Shown: in pieces, positions 20,917 to 31,501 of the stretch
Position numbering within the stretch: position 1 is the stretch's first letter
Layout of the letters: each line of letters starts with the position of its first letter
Assembly: GCA_030686995.1 (NCBI GenBank)
Contig: CM060702.1
Span: 64,048,440 to 64,112,439, forward strand
DNA: 64,000 bases
From: Artemisia argyi
Taxonomy: Eukaryota > Streptophyta > Magnoliopsida > Asterales > Asteraceae
Reading direction: 5' to 3'
Program-made: the position numbers and the translations under genes
The notes under the pieces: model-generated
What the model was told of the DNA's origin: nothing
The model's input: only the letters and a program-made list of their open reading frames with translations
The model's database searches: none

Positions 20917-21609
20917 ACGTTACTCAAGCTTTTAAAATATATTGTGTTTTAAAACTTGAAACGATCCATGGATTTTGAAAATTACAAAGAAGGGCAATCT
21001 ATGCAAAGACCACCACTCTTTGAAGCAAATGGTTTTATATATTGGAAAAACCGTTTTGAAACTTACGTGAAATCTAAAGATATAGATTTGTGGTATATAA
21101 TTATTGATGGTGATAACGTAGTTACTAACATCAAAGATGATGATCAAAAGAAATTAGTAGGTAAAAATAATGATGCTAAAGTGATGCTTTATAATGCTTT
21201 GCCTAAGAAAGAATATGAAAGAGTCTTTTGTGTAAAACCGCCAAAGATATTTGGCAATCTTTAATTGTCACTCATCAAGGAAACTCACAAGTTAAAGATA
21301 ACAAAATTGATCTTCTTGTTCAACAATATGAACAATTTGTTATTTCCGAAGATGAGATTATTGATAATATCTTTGCTAGGTTTAACACTATTATTACTTC
21401 ACTTAAAGCACTTGATGAATCTTTTTGTAGTAAGAACTTTGTCAGGAAATTTCTTAGAGCACTCCATCCGAAGTGGAGAGCAAAAGTGACGGCAATTGAA
21501 GAATCCAAAGATCTTTCAAGCATGTCACTTGATGAGCTTATTGGAAACCTCAAAGTTCATGAAATGGTAATGGAAAAAGATTCGGAACTAGTTAGAGGCA
21601 AGAAAGAAA

Positions 21610-21671
21610 AAGTTAAGTCCATTGCCTTGAAAGCTAGAGTAAGTTAAGTCCATTGCCTTGAAAGCTAGAGT
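21610..21671 (+). repeat. 31-bp perfect tandem duplication in gag
   Basis: AAGTTAAGTCCATTGCCTTG... occurs twice head to tail (21610-21640 and 21641-21671). Since 31 is not a multiple of three, it shifts the frame and gives the stop after KARVS. Removing one copy would restore a continuous KARVQSSDDEE reading, so this is a recent disabling change. Confidence 0.93.
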
Positions 21672-22436
21672 CCAATCAAGTGATGATGAAGAATCTCCTT
21701 CGGATAGTGATGATGAGGAATATGCTATGGCCGTGAGAGACTTCAAGAAGTTCTTTCGTAGGCGAGGAAAGTTTGTAAGGCAACCTAAAGATGACAAGAA
21801 AACCTTCCGGAAAGATCGTGATGATCGAAAAGGAAAAGTTGAAAGAAAATGTTATAGGTGTGGAGACACAAGTCATCTTGTAGGAGAATGTCCAAAACCA
21901 CCCAAGAGCAAACCTCAACAAGCTTTTGTGGGTGGTGCTTGGAGTGACTATGAAGGAGATGATGATGAGCCAAAGAATGATGATATTGCTCTCATGGCTC
22001 ACAACTCAAATGAGGTACTCTCCGACTCATCTTACTCCTCTATAGATGATGATACTTTACAAAATGAATATAACAAACTTTGTGAGTTAAGCTTAAAAAT
22101 CATAAACAAAAATAAATTTTTGAAAACTAAAAAGGAGTTTTTAGAAAATGAAGTCTATGAGTTAAAAGAAAAAGCTAAGAGATTAGAAAAGGGTAAAGAT
22201 ATTGACACCTCATGCAAATCATGTGAATTGAAGTTGAGAGGCTTAAAATTACTCAAAATGATCTAATCAAACAAACCACAAAGTTCAAAAAGTTCGATAA
22301 GAGCATTTCATGTGCGGATGAAATTATGAAACTTCAAAAGTCACCTTTTGATAAAACAAGTCTAGGTTTCAGGAAAGTAGAAATCATTAAGGGACAAACG
22401 AAAAAAGAAAAGAACACACATGAAACAAACAAAATT

Positions 22437-22521
22437 GCTACAGCAGCCCGCGGACCAGACGGAACCCAAATTAGGGTTCCGCCCGTTGGCCCCGAGGGAT
22501 CCGCCAGGACTGCTGCAGCAG
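22437..22521 (+). repeat. GC-rich hairpin module, copy within gag
   Basis: CTACAGCAGCCCGCGG at the left, GACGGAACCC...GGGTTCCGCC as the stem, then GATCCGCC and CTGCTGCAGCAG at the right. The frame through it is open, adding a Gly/Pro/Arg-rich stretch to gag. Confidence 0.78.
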
Positions 22522-22880
22522 TAACTCCATCCACATCGGATCGTTCAAAATTTGTTAAAGTTACATATAAAAATGGAACAAAACCTGCCTTTAGAACTGG
22601 AGTAGGACTTAGTAAAAGTGAATTTAGAGCTAAGACTACTCAACCAAGACCTAAGACTCCAATTCCCAAACGCCCCTTTCCAAAGAGCAACTTCAATGCT
22701 CGACCAAACTACCAACACGCTTGGAATCAAAACACTCCTGGACATTACCAAAACTCAAACTACATGCCATGGAACCCTTATGCTCTATTTTCCTATTTGG
22801 AACAAATTAATGGTATGCTTAACCAAAATGGACCCATGAGAAATTGGGGACCAAATGTTTGAGTGTTTTTCATAGAATAG

Positions 22881-25800
22881 GTGTGCCTCAAAGTGTGTTT
22901 GGATCCGGATGAATGGATTAAAGATAGCGGTTGTTCAAGGCACATGACGGGTAATAAAAGCCTCTTCTCAACATATCACAAATGTGATGGAGGTAATGTT
23001 ACGTTTGGTAGTAATGCTAAGAGCAAAATCATCGGAAAAGGTACAATCTCTCATGACTCCCTTTCTATAGATGATGTTGCTCATGTTGATAACTTAGGAT
23101 TTAATCTTCTTAGTATTAGTCAACTTTGTCGTAATAAGTATAATGTCCTTTTTAGTGAAAACGGTAGTAAAATCCTTAAAGATGGTATAACCGTAGCAAA
23201 AGGTGTCCTTAAGAACAGCGTATACGTCATGAAGTTGGATTCAACATCTAGAGAAAAACTTTGTCTTAACTCATTAGATGAATCTTCAACTTTATGGCAT
23301 AGACGTTTAGGACATGCTAACATGAGACTAATCCAAAACCTCTCCTCCAAAGACTTAGTTCGAAACCTACCCAAGTTGAAATATGACCAACACTTTTGTG
23401 ATGCTTGCAAAGTCGGTAAACAAGTCCATAGTAGCCATAAGGCTAAAAACATGGTGTCTACATCTAGGTGTCTAGAACTTTTGCATATGGATTTGTTTGG
23501 TCCATCCGCTATACAAAGTTATGGAGGTAACTTCTATACTTTGGTCATAGTAGATGATTACTCACGTTATACTTGGACAAAGTTTTTGAAAAGTAAAAAT
23601 GAAGCTTTTGATAAATTTGAGATTCTAAGTAAGAAAATTCAAAATCAAGTAGGGTCTAATATAGTGTCTATTAGAACGGATCATGGTCGTGAATTTGATA
23701 ATGAATTTCAATTTGGAAACTTTTGTGATAAAAATGGAATTACTCATAACTTTTCGGCTCCACGTACTCCTCAATCTAATGGTGTAGTAGAACGTAAAAA
23801 CCGGACATTACAAGAGATGAGTAGAACAATGCTTAATGAACAAACTATTCCACAAAAGTTTTGGTGTAATGTCATTGACAAATCAACGTACATTCTTAAT
23901 CGAGTCCTAATTAGACGATTTTTGAATAAAACTCCTTATGAACTTTATAGAGGTAAAAAGCCTACATTAGGATACTTTAGAGTGTTTGGGAGTAAATGCT
24001 TCATTCTTAACACCAAGGATTATCTCACCAAATTTGATCCCAAGTCTTATGAAGGTGTATTTATTGGATATTCACAAAATAGTAAAGCTTACATTGTTTT
24101 GAACAAAGAAACCTTAAGAGTCGAGGAATCGTTAAACGTAACATTTGACGAAAGTCCACCTCCCTCTAAGACATCACCTTTGGTAGATGATGACTTAGTT
24201 GAAAGCCAAGCAATTGAATGTCAAGAAATCTTAGGTAATTACAAGGAAGATGAATTATTAAACAAAGAACTTGTCAATGTCAAAGAATCTAAAAGTCATC
24301 CATTAGACGGTGTCATAGGCAACATTAACGAAAGAACACTTAGATCAAAAGTTCAAAATGAAAGCAACTACTTTTGTTTCGTGTCAACCATTGAACCGAA
24401 AAACATTAATGAAGCCATTAAAGATGAATCTTGGGTAATTGCAATGCAAGAAGAATTAAACCAATTTGTTAGGAATGATGTATGGACATTAGTTCCTCAA
24501 CCAAAGAGTCAAACAATAATTGGAACAAAATGGGTCTTTCATAATAAAATGGATGAAAATGGAATTGTGTCTAGAAACAAAGCTTGGCTAGTAGCACAAG
24601 GATATAATCAACAAGAAGGCATTGATTACGATGAAACTTTTGCTCCGGTAGCTAGGCTCGAGTCAATTAGAATATTACTTGCTTATGCGTGTGCACATAA
24701 TTTTAAACTCTTTCAAATGGACGTCAAAAGTGCATTTCTAAACGGAGTCATTAATGAAGAAGTGTATGTTGCTCAACCACCGGGCTTCATCGATTTTGAA
24801 AAACCTAATTATGTTTACAAACTTAAAAAGGCTCTTTACGGACTTAAGCAAGCTCCAAAAGCATGGTATGATCGACTTAAAACATTCCTAGTTGACCATA
24901 AGTATACCACGGGCTTAGTTGATAATACTCTCTTCACTAAGAAGAAAGATTCACATATTATCATAGTCCAAATCTATGTTGATGACATTATATTGGGATC
25001 AACTTGTCAAGAATTATGTGTGGATTTCTCAAAAATCATGCATGACGAGTTTGAAATGAGTATGATGGGAGAACTCAACTTTTTCTTAGGACTCCAAATC
25101 AAACAACTTGAAGATGGTATCTTCTTTAACCAATCTAAATATATTAAGGACATGCTTAAGAAATTTGGACTAGAAGATTCGAAACCTATCAAAACTCTCA
25201 TGTCCACGAAAACTAAACTCACCAAGGATGAGGAAAGTGAATCCGTAGATAGCACTAAATATAGAGGTATGATTGGTAGTCTACTTTACCTAACGGCTAG
25301 TAGACCCGACATTATGTTTAGTGTTTGTCTATGTGCTCGTTTTCAAGAAGATCCTAAAACTACCCATCTCGAAGCCGTTAAAAGGATTTTTAGGTATATT
25401 AAGGGCACTACACATTTAGGTTTATGGTATCCCAAAGGAACGGGAATAGACACCATAGTGTATGCCGACTCGGATCATGCCGGTGACTATGTCGATAGAA
25501 AAAGCACAAGTGGTATTTGTACTTTTGTTGGATATTGTCTCACCTCATGGTTCTCTAAGAAGCAAACGGCTCTTGCTATCTCAACAACGGAAGCCGAGTA
25601 CGTTTCGGCCGAAAAGGAATGTCAACAAGCCCTTTGGATGAAGCAAGCTCTTGTCGACTACGGAATTCAACTCAACGACATCACAATTCTTTGTGACAAC
25701 AAAGGTGCCATTGATCTTAGCAAAAACCCGGTTCAACATGCTCGTACCAAACATATTGAAATCCGTCATCATTTCCTTCGTGACAACGTTCAAAAAGGAA

Positions 25801-25922
25801 ATATCTCAATTGAGAAAGTTTCTTCCGAAGACAACATAGCCGACATTCTCACAAAACCTCTTAAACGTGAACCTTTTAATCTTCTTAGGCTAGGCTTAGG
25901 ACTCATGGAACCTACATCGTAG
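22881..25922 (+). CDS. Copia pol polyprotein, SIRE-like (1013 codons, uninterrupted)
   Basis: One open frame holds all pol domains. Protease: DEWIKDSGCSRHMTG. GAG-pre-integrase: TLWHRRLGHANMRLIQNL with CDACKVGK. Integrase: LLHMDLFGPS, SIRTDHGREFDNEF and NGVVERKNRTLQEM (DDE triad). RT: FQMDVKSAFLNGVINEEVYV, KKALYGLKQAPKAWYDRL and IYVDDIILGS. RNase H: IVYADSDHAGDYVDRKSTSG, STTEAEYVSAEKE and LCDNKGAIDLSKNP, then ADILTKPL at the end. Catalytic residues look intact. The first codon here is not a real start: pol would come from a gag-pol fusion or recoding, and the junction at 22863-22880 contains a stop. It could supply enzymes in trans only if translated. Confidence 0.92.
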   Translation: MCLKVCLDPDEWIKDSGCSRHMTGNKSLFSTYHKCDGGNVTFGSNAKSKIIGKGTISHDSLSIDDVAHVDNLGFNLLSISQLCRNKYNVLFSENGSKILKDGITVAKGVLKNSVYVMKLDSTSREKLCLNSLDESSTLWHRRLGHANMRLIQNLSSKDLVRNLPKLKYDQHFCDACKVGKQVHSSHKAKNMVSTSRCLELLHMDLFGPSAIQSYGGNFYTLVIVDDYSRYTWTKFLKSKNEAFDKFEILSKKIQNQVGSNIVSIRTDHGREFDNEFQFGNFCDKNGITHNFSAPRTPQSNGVVERKNRTLQEMSRTMLNEQTIPQKFWCNVIDKSTYILNRVLIRRFLNKTPYELYRGKKPTLGYFRVFGSKCFILNTKDYLTKFDPKSYEGVFIGYSQNSKAYIVLNKETLRVEESLNVTFDESPPPSKTSPLVDDDLVESQAIECQEILGNYKEDELLNKELVNVKESKSHPLDGVIGNINERTLRSKVQNESNYFCFVSTIEPKNINEAIKDESWVIAMQEELNQFVRNDVWTLVPQPKSQTIIGTKWVFHNKMDENGIVSRNKAWLVAQGYNQQEGIDYDETFAPVARLESIRILLAYACAHNFKLFQMDVKSAFLNGVINEEVYVAQPPGFIDFEKPNYVYKLKKALYGLKQAPKAWYDRLKTFLVDHKYTTGLVDNTLFTKKKDSHIIIVQIYVDDIILGSTCQELCVDFSKIMHDEFEMSMMGELNFFLGLQIKQLEDGIFFNQSKYIKDMLKKFGLEDSKPIKTLMSTKTKLTKDEESESVDSTKYRGMIGSLLYLTASRPDIMFSVCLCARFQEDPKTTHLEAVKRIFRYIKGTTHLGLWYPKGTGIDTIVYADSDHAGDYVDRKSTSGICTFVGYCLTSWFSKKQTALAISTTEAEYVSAEKECQQALWMKQALVDYGIQLNDITILCDNKGAIDLSKNPVQHARTKHIEIRHHFLRDNVQKGNISIEKVSSEDNIADILTKPLKREPFNLLRLGLGLMEPTS

Positions 25923-25977
25923 TTCTGGACATTAGACAAAAATCACAAAAATCAAAACAAATCCAAAACCATTTTTC

Positions 25978-26056
25978 TCAGCAGGGTCGGCGGAACCCTC
26001 AACCATAACGGACGGAACCCACCTCAGGGTTCCGCCATGTCCGTCGACCTGCAGAA
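25978..26056 (+). repeat. GC-rich hairpin module, copy just after pol
   Basis: CTCAGCAGGGTCGGCGGAACCC at left, GACGGAACCC...GGGTTCCGCC as the stem, ending GACCTGCAGAAT. It lies 56 bp after the pol stop codon. Confidence 0.78.
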
Positions 26057-26756
26057 TCATTTTCTTTGTTTATATTAATCCAAACACCCATTATCTCATA
26101 CCACCACTTCCAAACTGCTACTATTCACTTTACCACTCATCCACACCTACGAATTCTTGGTCCTCCATTTATTTACATTGCTAATCAATCATCATTGTAA
26201 GTATTCTAAACATGATTACAATCCTGATCTGAGTCTAGGAATTCTATTTCTTGCACAAAAATAAAAACTTGGGGTTATGCATTAACTTAAGAAATTCATG
26301 CATGAGATTAGGTAATTAATAAAACTAATCATGTTTCCCATAGTTAGGAATTGCATCTTTAATTAGTATAAACATGTTTGCTAAAACACCTCATGTCAAA
26401 TCCTTTCAAAAATTTCTCACAAGTAGGACAAATATTTTTTTGTCTCACATTGAGAATACAAAATCAAAACGTTATGCTTAAAACATCACTTGCATAATGT
26501 CTCTTGAATGCTAAAGGGAATACATAATCAATATGTATTTTCGGGTACATTCAAACGAAGCTACATTGAACTAGGAGCGTTTGGGTTATCTTTTGTTTTA
26601 TAACAAAACTTGCATAAAACGATTTTGAAGCATCAAAATGAGTCAAGATAACCGCACCTCCACATTGTTTTCATATAGGCACACACTAGAACTTCCACAT
26701 TATAATAGTGGTTTACGTAAACTAAAATGTGAAATTTTGTTGTTCTAGGAATCATC

Positions 26757-27867
26757 ATGCCTCCTCTAACCCACTACGACCACAAGGACACCATTAAGTA
26801 CCTACCAAAACACCACAAAACCAAAGGCCTTACCGCAAATCAAGTAAATGTTTTCAAAGCCCTAGAAAAACACTATGTCCATGAGGGTAGAACCATTGAC
26901 CCATCTTTCCTAGAAGGCACAAACCTTTACGCCGATTTTGCCACAATCAACTTTGAGTGTCTTTTTGAATATCGACGAGCCTATTTGTCCTAGGTTCATT
27001 CTAGAGTTCTATGCATCCTCCGTCCTCTCCACGGATGACTATGGTCATATGTCTATCAACTTTAGGGTTAGCGGTCATCAATACTCCTTCACTCTTGAGG
27101 AGTTTGCTCAAATCCTAGGTGTCCCAAACCATGGTACTTGCCTCTATTCCGACTTGCACTCCCTCTCAACTCTTGACAACCTCCAAGACCGTATCCACCC
27201 TTATGACACACCCCTTGTCTCAAAAGATGTACTTCGTGACCACCTCTTTGTTAGGACCACCACCACTAGGAGAACCCGTTCGGGGAATGAGGTCGATAAG
27301 GACCCATATGGAATGGAAATGAACGAACTTAAGCCCCAATTCAAGAAATGGGAGAAAGTCCTTAGAGCAAATGTCATTAGCACAATAGGGAACCGTGACC
27401 ACATCAACCTTTGCCTTTGCTACATGCTCTACTCCTTGTCCGTTAGGCAACCTTTCAACCTTGCCTACTACATGGCCAAGAGAATGGCCGACATTCCCGT
27501 GCATGGCACAACGGCTATGCCATATGGAATGCTCTTGACCCGTCTCTTTAGGTTCATCTCACCCATTCCACCAACTTCAAATGGTCTTCGTCTTAACTAC
27601 ACTCTCATTCCACACACCTTTGTTCCACTTAGTGATAAGAGAGTTTACAAAGCCCAAGGAAAACGCTCACATCCTCCTACCTCATCTTCGTCTTCCTCAA
27701 TGAGCGAAGATGACAATTTGCCAAACTCTAGGCTCCCTCCTCTCGAATACCTTTCTCAACTTCCGGATATTCCTAATGAGTCGGAGGAGTTCAAGCAAAC
27801 AAAGGGGATGTTTAAGAATCTTGGAAGGTTCCTTGGAAAGCTCAAGAACAAGATCGACCGTCAATGA
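26757..27867 (+). pseudogene. Accessory ORF 1 behind pol (plant transposon-protein-like), one frameshift
   Basis: Starts at the ATG at 26757 (MPPLTHYDHKDTIKYLPKHH). The frame shifts by one at about 26965 and continues to a TGA at 27867, roughly 365 residues in total. The middle part (LNIDEPICPRFILEFYASSV, then HQYSFTLEEFAQILGVPNHG) resembles the putative plant transposon protein family common in retroelements and has no known enzymatic residues. It is followed by SVRQPFNLAYYMAKRMADIP and a Ser-rich, basic C-terminus (GRFLGKLKNKIDRQ). No signal peptide or clear membrane helix is visible, so an envelope role is not supported. Function unknown. Confidence 0.65.
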
Positions 27868-28230
27868 GTGCGGGTGTGTTAGGAGTGTTTGGCACAAGGT
27901 GCTATTGGAACAATTTGGTAGTTTAAACAATCTTTGTGATGTATTTGTGTGTTAGTACAATGTTTGATACACTTTGGAACATGTTTCAACTAACAATGAT
28001 GCAGGGAGACAACTTTTGGCAAGTTGTCAAATTTTCAAGTTTATGATATTTTCACTAAGTATAGTGAGATTCTCGACCTCAAGGTCAAAGTCCTATGAAA
28101 TGCATGTTTACGTGTCCAATTTTTGCATTACCCAACCAGAAATGCCTTATCTCTTTGATTTTAGGAGTTTTCGAAAATTTTGAAAAACGTCTCGCGGGTC
28201 AAAAACGTGGACTGCCACTTTTTTCACCAC

Positions 28231-28370
28231 TGGCGGATCTGGCGGTACCCAAATTTGGGTTCCGCCAGTACAATTTCTGGGAATCCCAGATTTTGCCCAA
28301 CGGACCAGGTGGCACCCTCAAATGGGTTCCGCCTGTGTATTCTGAGGGTGCCGCCAGCCTCCTGCAGAAT
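28231..28370 (+). repeat. GC-rich hairpin module, double copy between accessory ORFs
   Basis: Two stems in a row: TGGCGGTACCC...GGGTTCCGCCA, then GGTGGCACCC...GGGTTCCGCC, followed by GGTGCCGCC and CTCCTGCAGAAT. Same right-hand edge (TGCAGAAT) as the copy after pol and the 3' LTR copy. Confidence 0.75.
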
Positions 28371-28854
28371 TTTAGTTTTTATTTTCACAATTTCAACATC
28401 CAAACACCAAAATCCAATCATTTTAGGTAGAAAACCATTACTTGCAATGTGTTTAGCAAAATAGGATGCTCCTTCTTCCATAAACTTAACCAAAACCATT
28501 TCCCGCCAAAATTCAAATTCAACCATAACAACCTCAAGGACCCCTCAAACATTAAGGAAGAAACCTTTTAAGGGATCCTTGAAATCCCTCAGATTTTTAC
28601 TATCACAAATCCACCAAAACCACTAAGCATTTAGTGCAAAACTTATCTTCTCACTTCACCATTTTCATTGGATTGACTCCCATGACATGACAACCCACAA
28701 TTAGTTTTCCAAATCATTAGAAACCTCCATTTTTGTATGGACTAACATCAAATCCAAACACTCCTTTCCATAATTCATCAACACTATAAATTAAGCCATC
28801 CTCAACACCATCAAATCACACCTTCCTCAACACAACTTCTCAACCTTATAAACC

Positions 28855-29763
28855 ATGACTAAGTCAACAAACACCTCTCAACCATCAAGACCCATCCGGA
28901 AAACCGCCCGGATTAGTGTTAAACCACTATGGTCCAATCAACCCATCAACCTAACCTCCTCATCCTCGGATGAATTTACATCACCCATAAAAAATGAACA
29001 CTTTTTGAACCTTGCATCTCCATCACCATCACCCAATCAACCAAATGAGCTCACTCCACCACCAACAAAATCACCTATTGACCCAACTCCACCAAGTGCT
29101 CCAACTCAACCATCCAAAACCTCATCACCATCACCATTACCCAAAATTGAGCCAATGGAACTCTTTGGGTCTCCTCCCACATCACCACACCCATTTGTCC
29201 AAGATCTTAATGATCTTCCACCAAGACCTACACAACCACCACCTTTTGCAAATCAATCACCAAGGTCAATCCTAGACCTTGATGAGGATCTTAACCTTAA
29301 CCAACCATCACAACAAGTGTACCATCCACCCACACCATTGTTGTTTCACCCCATCTACCATGACATTCATGGTCCTCTATATGGAGAACCAAACTTTGAA
29401 CACCATGATCACCCAAATCCACCACACCCTCAACCTCAAACCTTTGAGTCTTTATTTCCCTCTTATGAGGATATCCAAAACATGGTTGAAAACCATCTCC
29501 ATCAAGCAATGGAATTTCAAACCACATTGCTTGACTCAATACCAAACCCATCATCCACCCAAGAACCACAAACCAACCAACCCTCAAACCAAGAAACCAA
29601 AACCAACCCATTTCAACCCACTCATCCCCATGCTTGCTCAAATTGTGAGCAAATAGGTGAAACCATCAAAACCTTGCTTCACCAATTTCAAAATGAAACC
29701 CGGTTTGCATTCCAACATGTCATTGAACGTTTGGATGCACTTTCCCACCCCAACAAATCCTAG
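28855..29763 (+). CDS. Accessory ORF 2 behind pol, proline-rich (302 aa)
   Basis: Uninterrupted from the ATG at 28855 to a TAG at 29763. The N-terminus MTKSTNTSQPSRPIRKTARI is basic. The middle is Pro/Ser/Thr/His/Asn-rich low-complexity sequence (PSPSPNQPNELTPPP, HPNPPHPQPQ). The last 50 residues are ordered: HACSNCEQIGETIKTLLHQF, then FAFQHVIERLDAL, a probable helix with a CxxC in front. No family is recognised. Preceded by DNA with a CTATAAATTAAG at about 28784, so it could have its own transcript (inference). SIRE elements often carry a variable ORF here. Confidence 0.65.
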   Translation: MTKSTNTSQPSRPIRKTARISVKPLWSNQPINLTSSSSDEFTSPIKNEHFLNLASPSPSPNQPNELTPPPTKSPIDPTPPSAPTQPSKTSSPSPLPKIEPMELFGSPPTSPHPFVQDLNDLPPRPTQPPPFANQSPRSILDLDEDLNLNQPSQQVYHPPTPLLFHPIYHDIHGPLYGEPNFEHHDHPNPPHPQPQTFESLFPSYEDIQNMVENHLHQAMEFQTTLLDSIPNPSSTQEPQTNQPSNQETKTNPFQPTHPHACSNCEQIGETIKTLLHQFQNETRFAFQHVIERLDALSHPNKS

Positions 29764-30055
29764 ACAACCCTTGGAGGCCGTTTTTCACAATTTAGGATTG
29801 TAGGATTTTATTTTATTTTTCTTGGTTATTTTCTTAGTTTTTGGTTACTAAGTAGTAGAATAGTTAACATTTCTTGTCTTTTGACTTTTATAAGTCAAAA
29901 TTTTACTTGGAATGAAATTTCCTTCTACTTACTTTTGTGCATTGTTGGTTGATCAATGTTGTGTTGTCATTGTGGTTGCAATGTGTGTGGTAACTACAAG
30001 CTTGACTATATATATCACCAACTAACCATTTTTTTTGTAGGTCTCAAAATCCATG

Positions 30056-30307
30056 TTTCCCATATTGGTACTCCATTTAGGGGGAGTATCGACCAAGGGG
30101 GAGCATGGCGATTATTCCGCTTCGCTACTCTACTTTTTGTTTCGACAAAAAGGGGGAGAAATATATTGAACTTTCAATACTTAATATGATTTTCATAAAT
30201 TAAGTAAAACAAGGTTAATATAATTTTTTTTAAGTCTTGAAAACCAAGATTTTGCATGTTACTTAAAAACAAAGTTTATGTTTTGTCATCAACAAAAAGG
30301 GGGAGAT
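30056..30307 (+). promoter_or_regulatory. Repeated purine tracts including the 3' PPT
   Basis: AGGGGGAG occurs at about 30069, 30100 and 30150, and finally AAAAAGGGGGAGAT directly before the 3' LTR at 30308. The last is the expected plus-strand primer. Several upstream copies are typical of SIRE-like elements. Confidence 0.8.
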
Positions 30308-31432
30308 TGTTAATACAAATATCGCCTAAAAACGTTATTTATATTTTACGATCTTCGCTAAGTTTTGTTAACGACAAAATGTAAACCTTTGTTTCTAAGT
30401 AAAACATAATCTTACTTTTTAAGACTTGCATAAACTAGACTTTTGCTACATTTTACATTTCATAAAACACAACACAAGTTTATTTCTTAAATTAGAAATT
30501 GTCACATCACATTTATGGCATGTTTTGTCACTATGTATTTATGGAAAGAAATGTGTTTGACTAACTTTGTTGTTGCTTGCAAGCTTTGTATTTGACTTGT
30601 TTTTAAGTGATGTGACATTGTTTGGTTGCTAGGATTTATGAGACAAAACCTTGTTTGGTTTGAAGAGTTATTGCATAAACCTACTGCAGACCCGGCGGTA
30701 CCCTGGGGGTACACGGGCGGAACCCATCTGAGGGTTCCGCCTGATCCGCCAAGCATGCAGAATGTTGTGCTATAAATACCAAGCCATAACTTGATTTTTG
30801 GCTAACCTCTTGAGATCATATTTTACACACACAGTCATCTTTTCTTCTAACCTCTTAACATTGTAAATGTGAAGTTTCCTTTTGTAGCAAAGAAGCTCAC
30901 AAGGTAGTCAAAAGTTACAAGTTTCCAACACAACGTTGCAAGACTTGTTAGCTTAGTATTGTGTAAACTCTTGTTGTTTACACGTCAATTGTTTGTGTAT
31001 ATTCTGTAGTGAGTGGTTAGTATTTTAGTCCTCAAAATACAAAGAGTGTTGGGAGTTGTTGTACCCTAGTAAAAGAACTAAACGGGAGTGGTTGTGCCCT
31101 TGTAAAAGAACTCGACATCTAGCTTTGTGTCGGTAAAAGTATAAGCGACGTGTAAGGTTTTCTCCGCCGGTGAAAGGAGCTTGTTGACTAGTGAAAGAAA
31201 CTCTCGAGTTGGATACTCGGGGCGTGGACGTAGGGCAAGGAAAAAGAGTCCTTGTAGCCGAACCACGATAAATACTCGTGTTGTGGTTTGATCGTTTCTT
31301 TCATTTACTTGCATGTTATATATTGTGTTTGTGCATATATCTTTGATCAAACGGAAAGTTTCAAAGCCAACTTAACAAGTATAAAAAGATTTTAATCGGT
31401 AAACTATTCAACCCCCCTTCTAGTTTTCCACA
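30308..31432 (+). repeat. 3' LTR of the SIRE-like element
   Basis: 1125 bp, matching the 5' LTR with about 26 substitutions and two single-base indels by eye. It ends TTTTCCACA followed by the duplication AGGGG. Confidence 0.96.
30681..30763 (+). repeat. GC-rich hairpin module, copy in 3' LTR
   Basis: Nearly identical to the 5' LTR copy (GGGCGGAACCC...GGGTTCCGCC), ending AAGCATGCAGAAT, just before the TATA box near 30773. Confidence 0.8.
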
Positions 31433-31501
31433 AGGGGCTCCCCTTGCTCACAACAGACCCTTCCAGCTCCGGAAGCTCCAGATAGTCAGACATAGTAATT
31501 A
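31433..31501 (-). CDS. Antisense gene of the Tat element, 5' part of the split exon
   Basis: The acceptor TTGCCACAG at 31509-31502 opens an exon reading VITMSDYLELPELEGSVVSK, which stops at the copia insertion point. The rest of the exon is at 19778-19334. It completes the codon left open by the exon at 32356-31606 (phase 1). Confidence 0.6.

Larger units (their letters stand above)
20968..22862 (+). pseudogene. Gag of the SIRE-like element (three frameshifts)
   Basis: Starts at the ATG at 20968 (MDFENYKEGQSMQRPP). The copia gag region includes FIYWKNRFETYVKS. Frame changes occur at about 21235 (one base lost in [14 protein letters not shown]), at 21641-21671 (a 31-bp tandem duplication creating a stop) and near 22240. 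The zinc knuckle CYRCGDTSHLVGEC (CX2CX4HX4C) is intact near 21850. The C-terminal part (22326-22862) carries an inserted GC-rich module read as GPDGTQIRVPPVGPEGSAR, then a Gln/Asn/Pro-rich tail with HAWNQNTPGHYQNSNYMPWN. Gag would form the particle; this copy cannot make it whole. Confidence 0.85.
19779..31432 (+). mobile_element. Full-length SIRE/Maximus-like Ty1/copia retrotransposon
   Basis: 11,654 bp with LTRs 19779-20901 and 30308-31432 and an exact 5-bp duplication AGGGG at 19774-19778 and 31433-31437. The order is LTR, tRNA-Met primer site, gag, protease, integrase, RT, RNase H, two extra ORFs, several AGGGGGAG purine tracts, LTR. Large size, LTRs over 1 kb, ORFs behind pol and multiple purine tracts fit the SIRE/Maximus lineage. 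I count about 26 substitutions between the LTRs. The pol ORF is intact but gag has frameshifts. It is inserted in the antisense gene of the Tat element. Confidence 0.95.

Noticed and set aside
26757..27867. Host gene captured between the copia LTRs
   Set aside because: The text resembles plant retroelement-associated proteins, lacks introns, and lies in the usual extra-ORF position of SIRE-like elements.
28784..29763. Envelope protein for accessory ORF 2
   Set aside because: No signal peptide, transmembrane helix or cleavage-site pattern; composition is low-complexity proline-rich.
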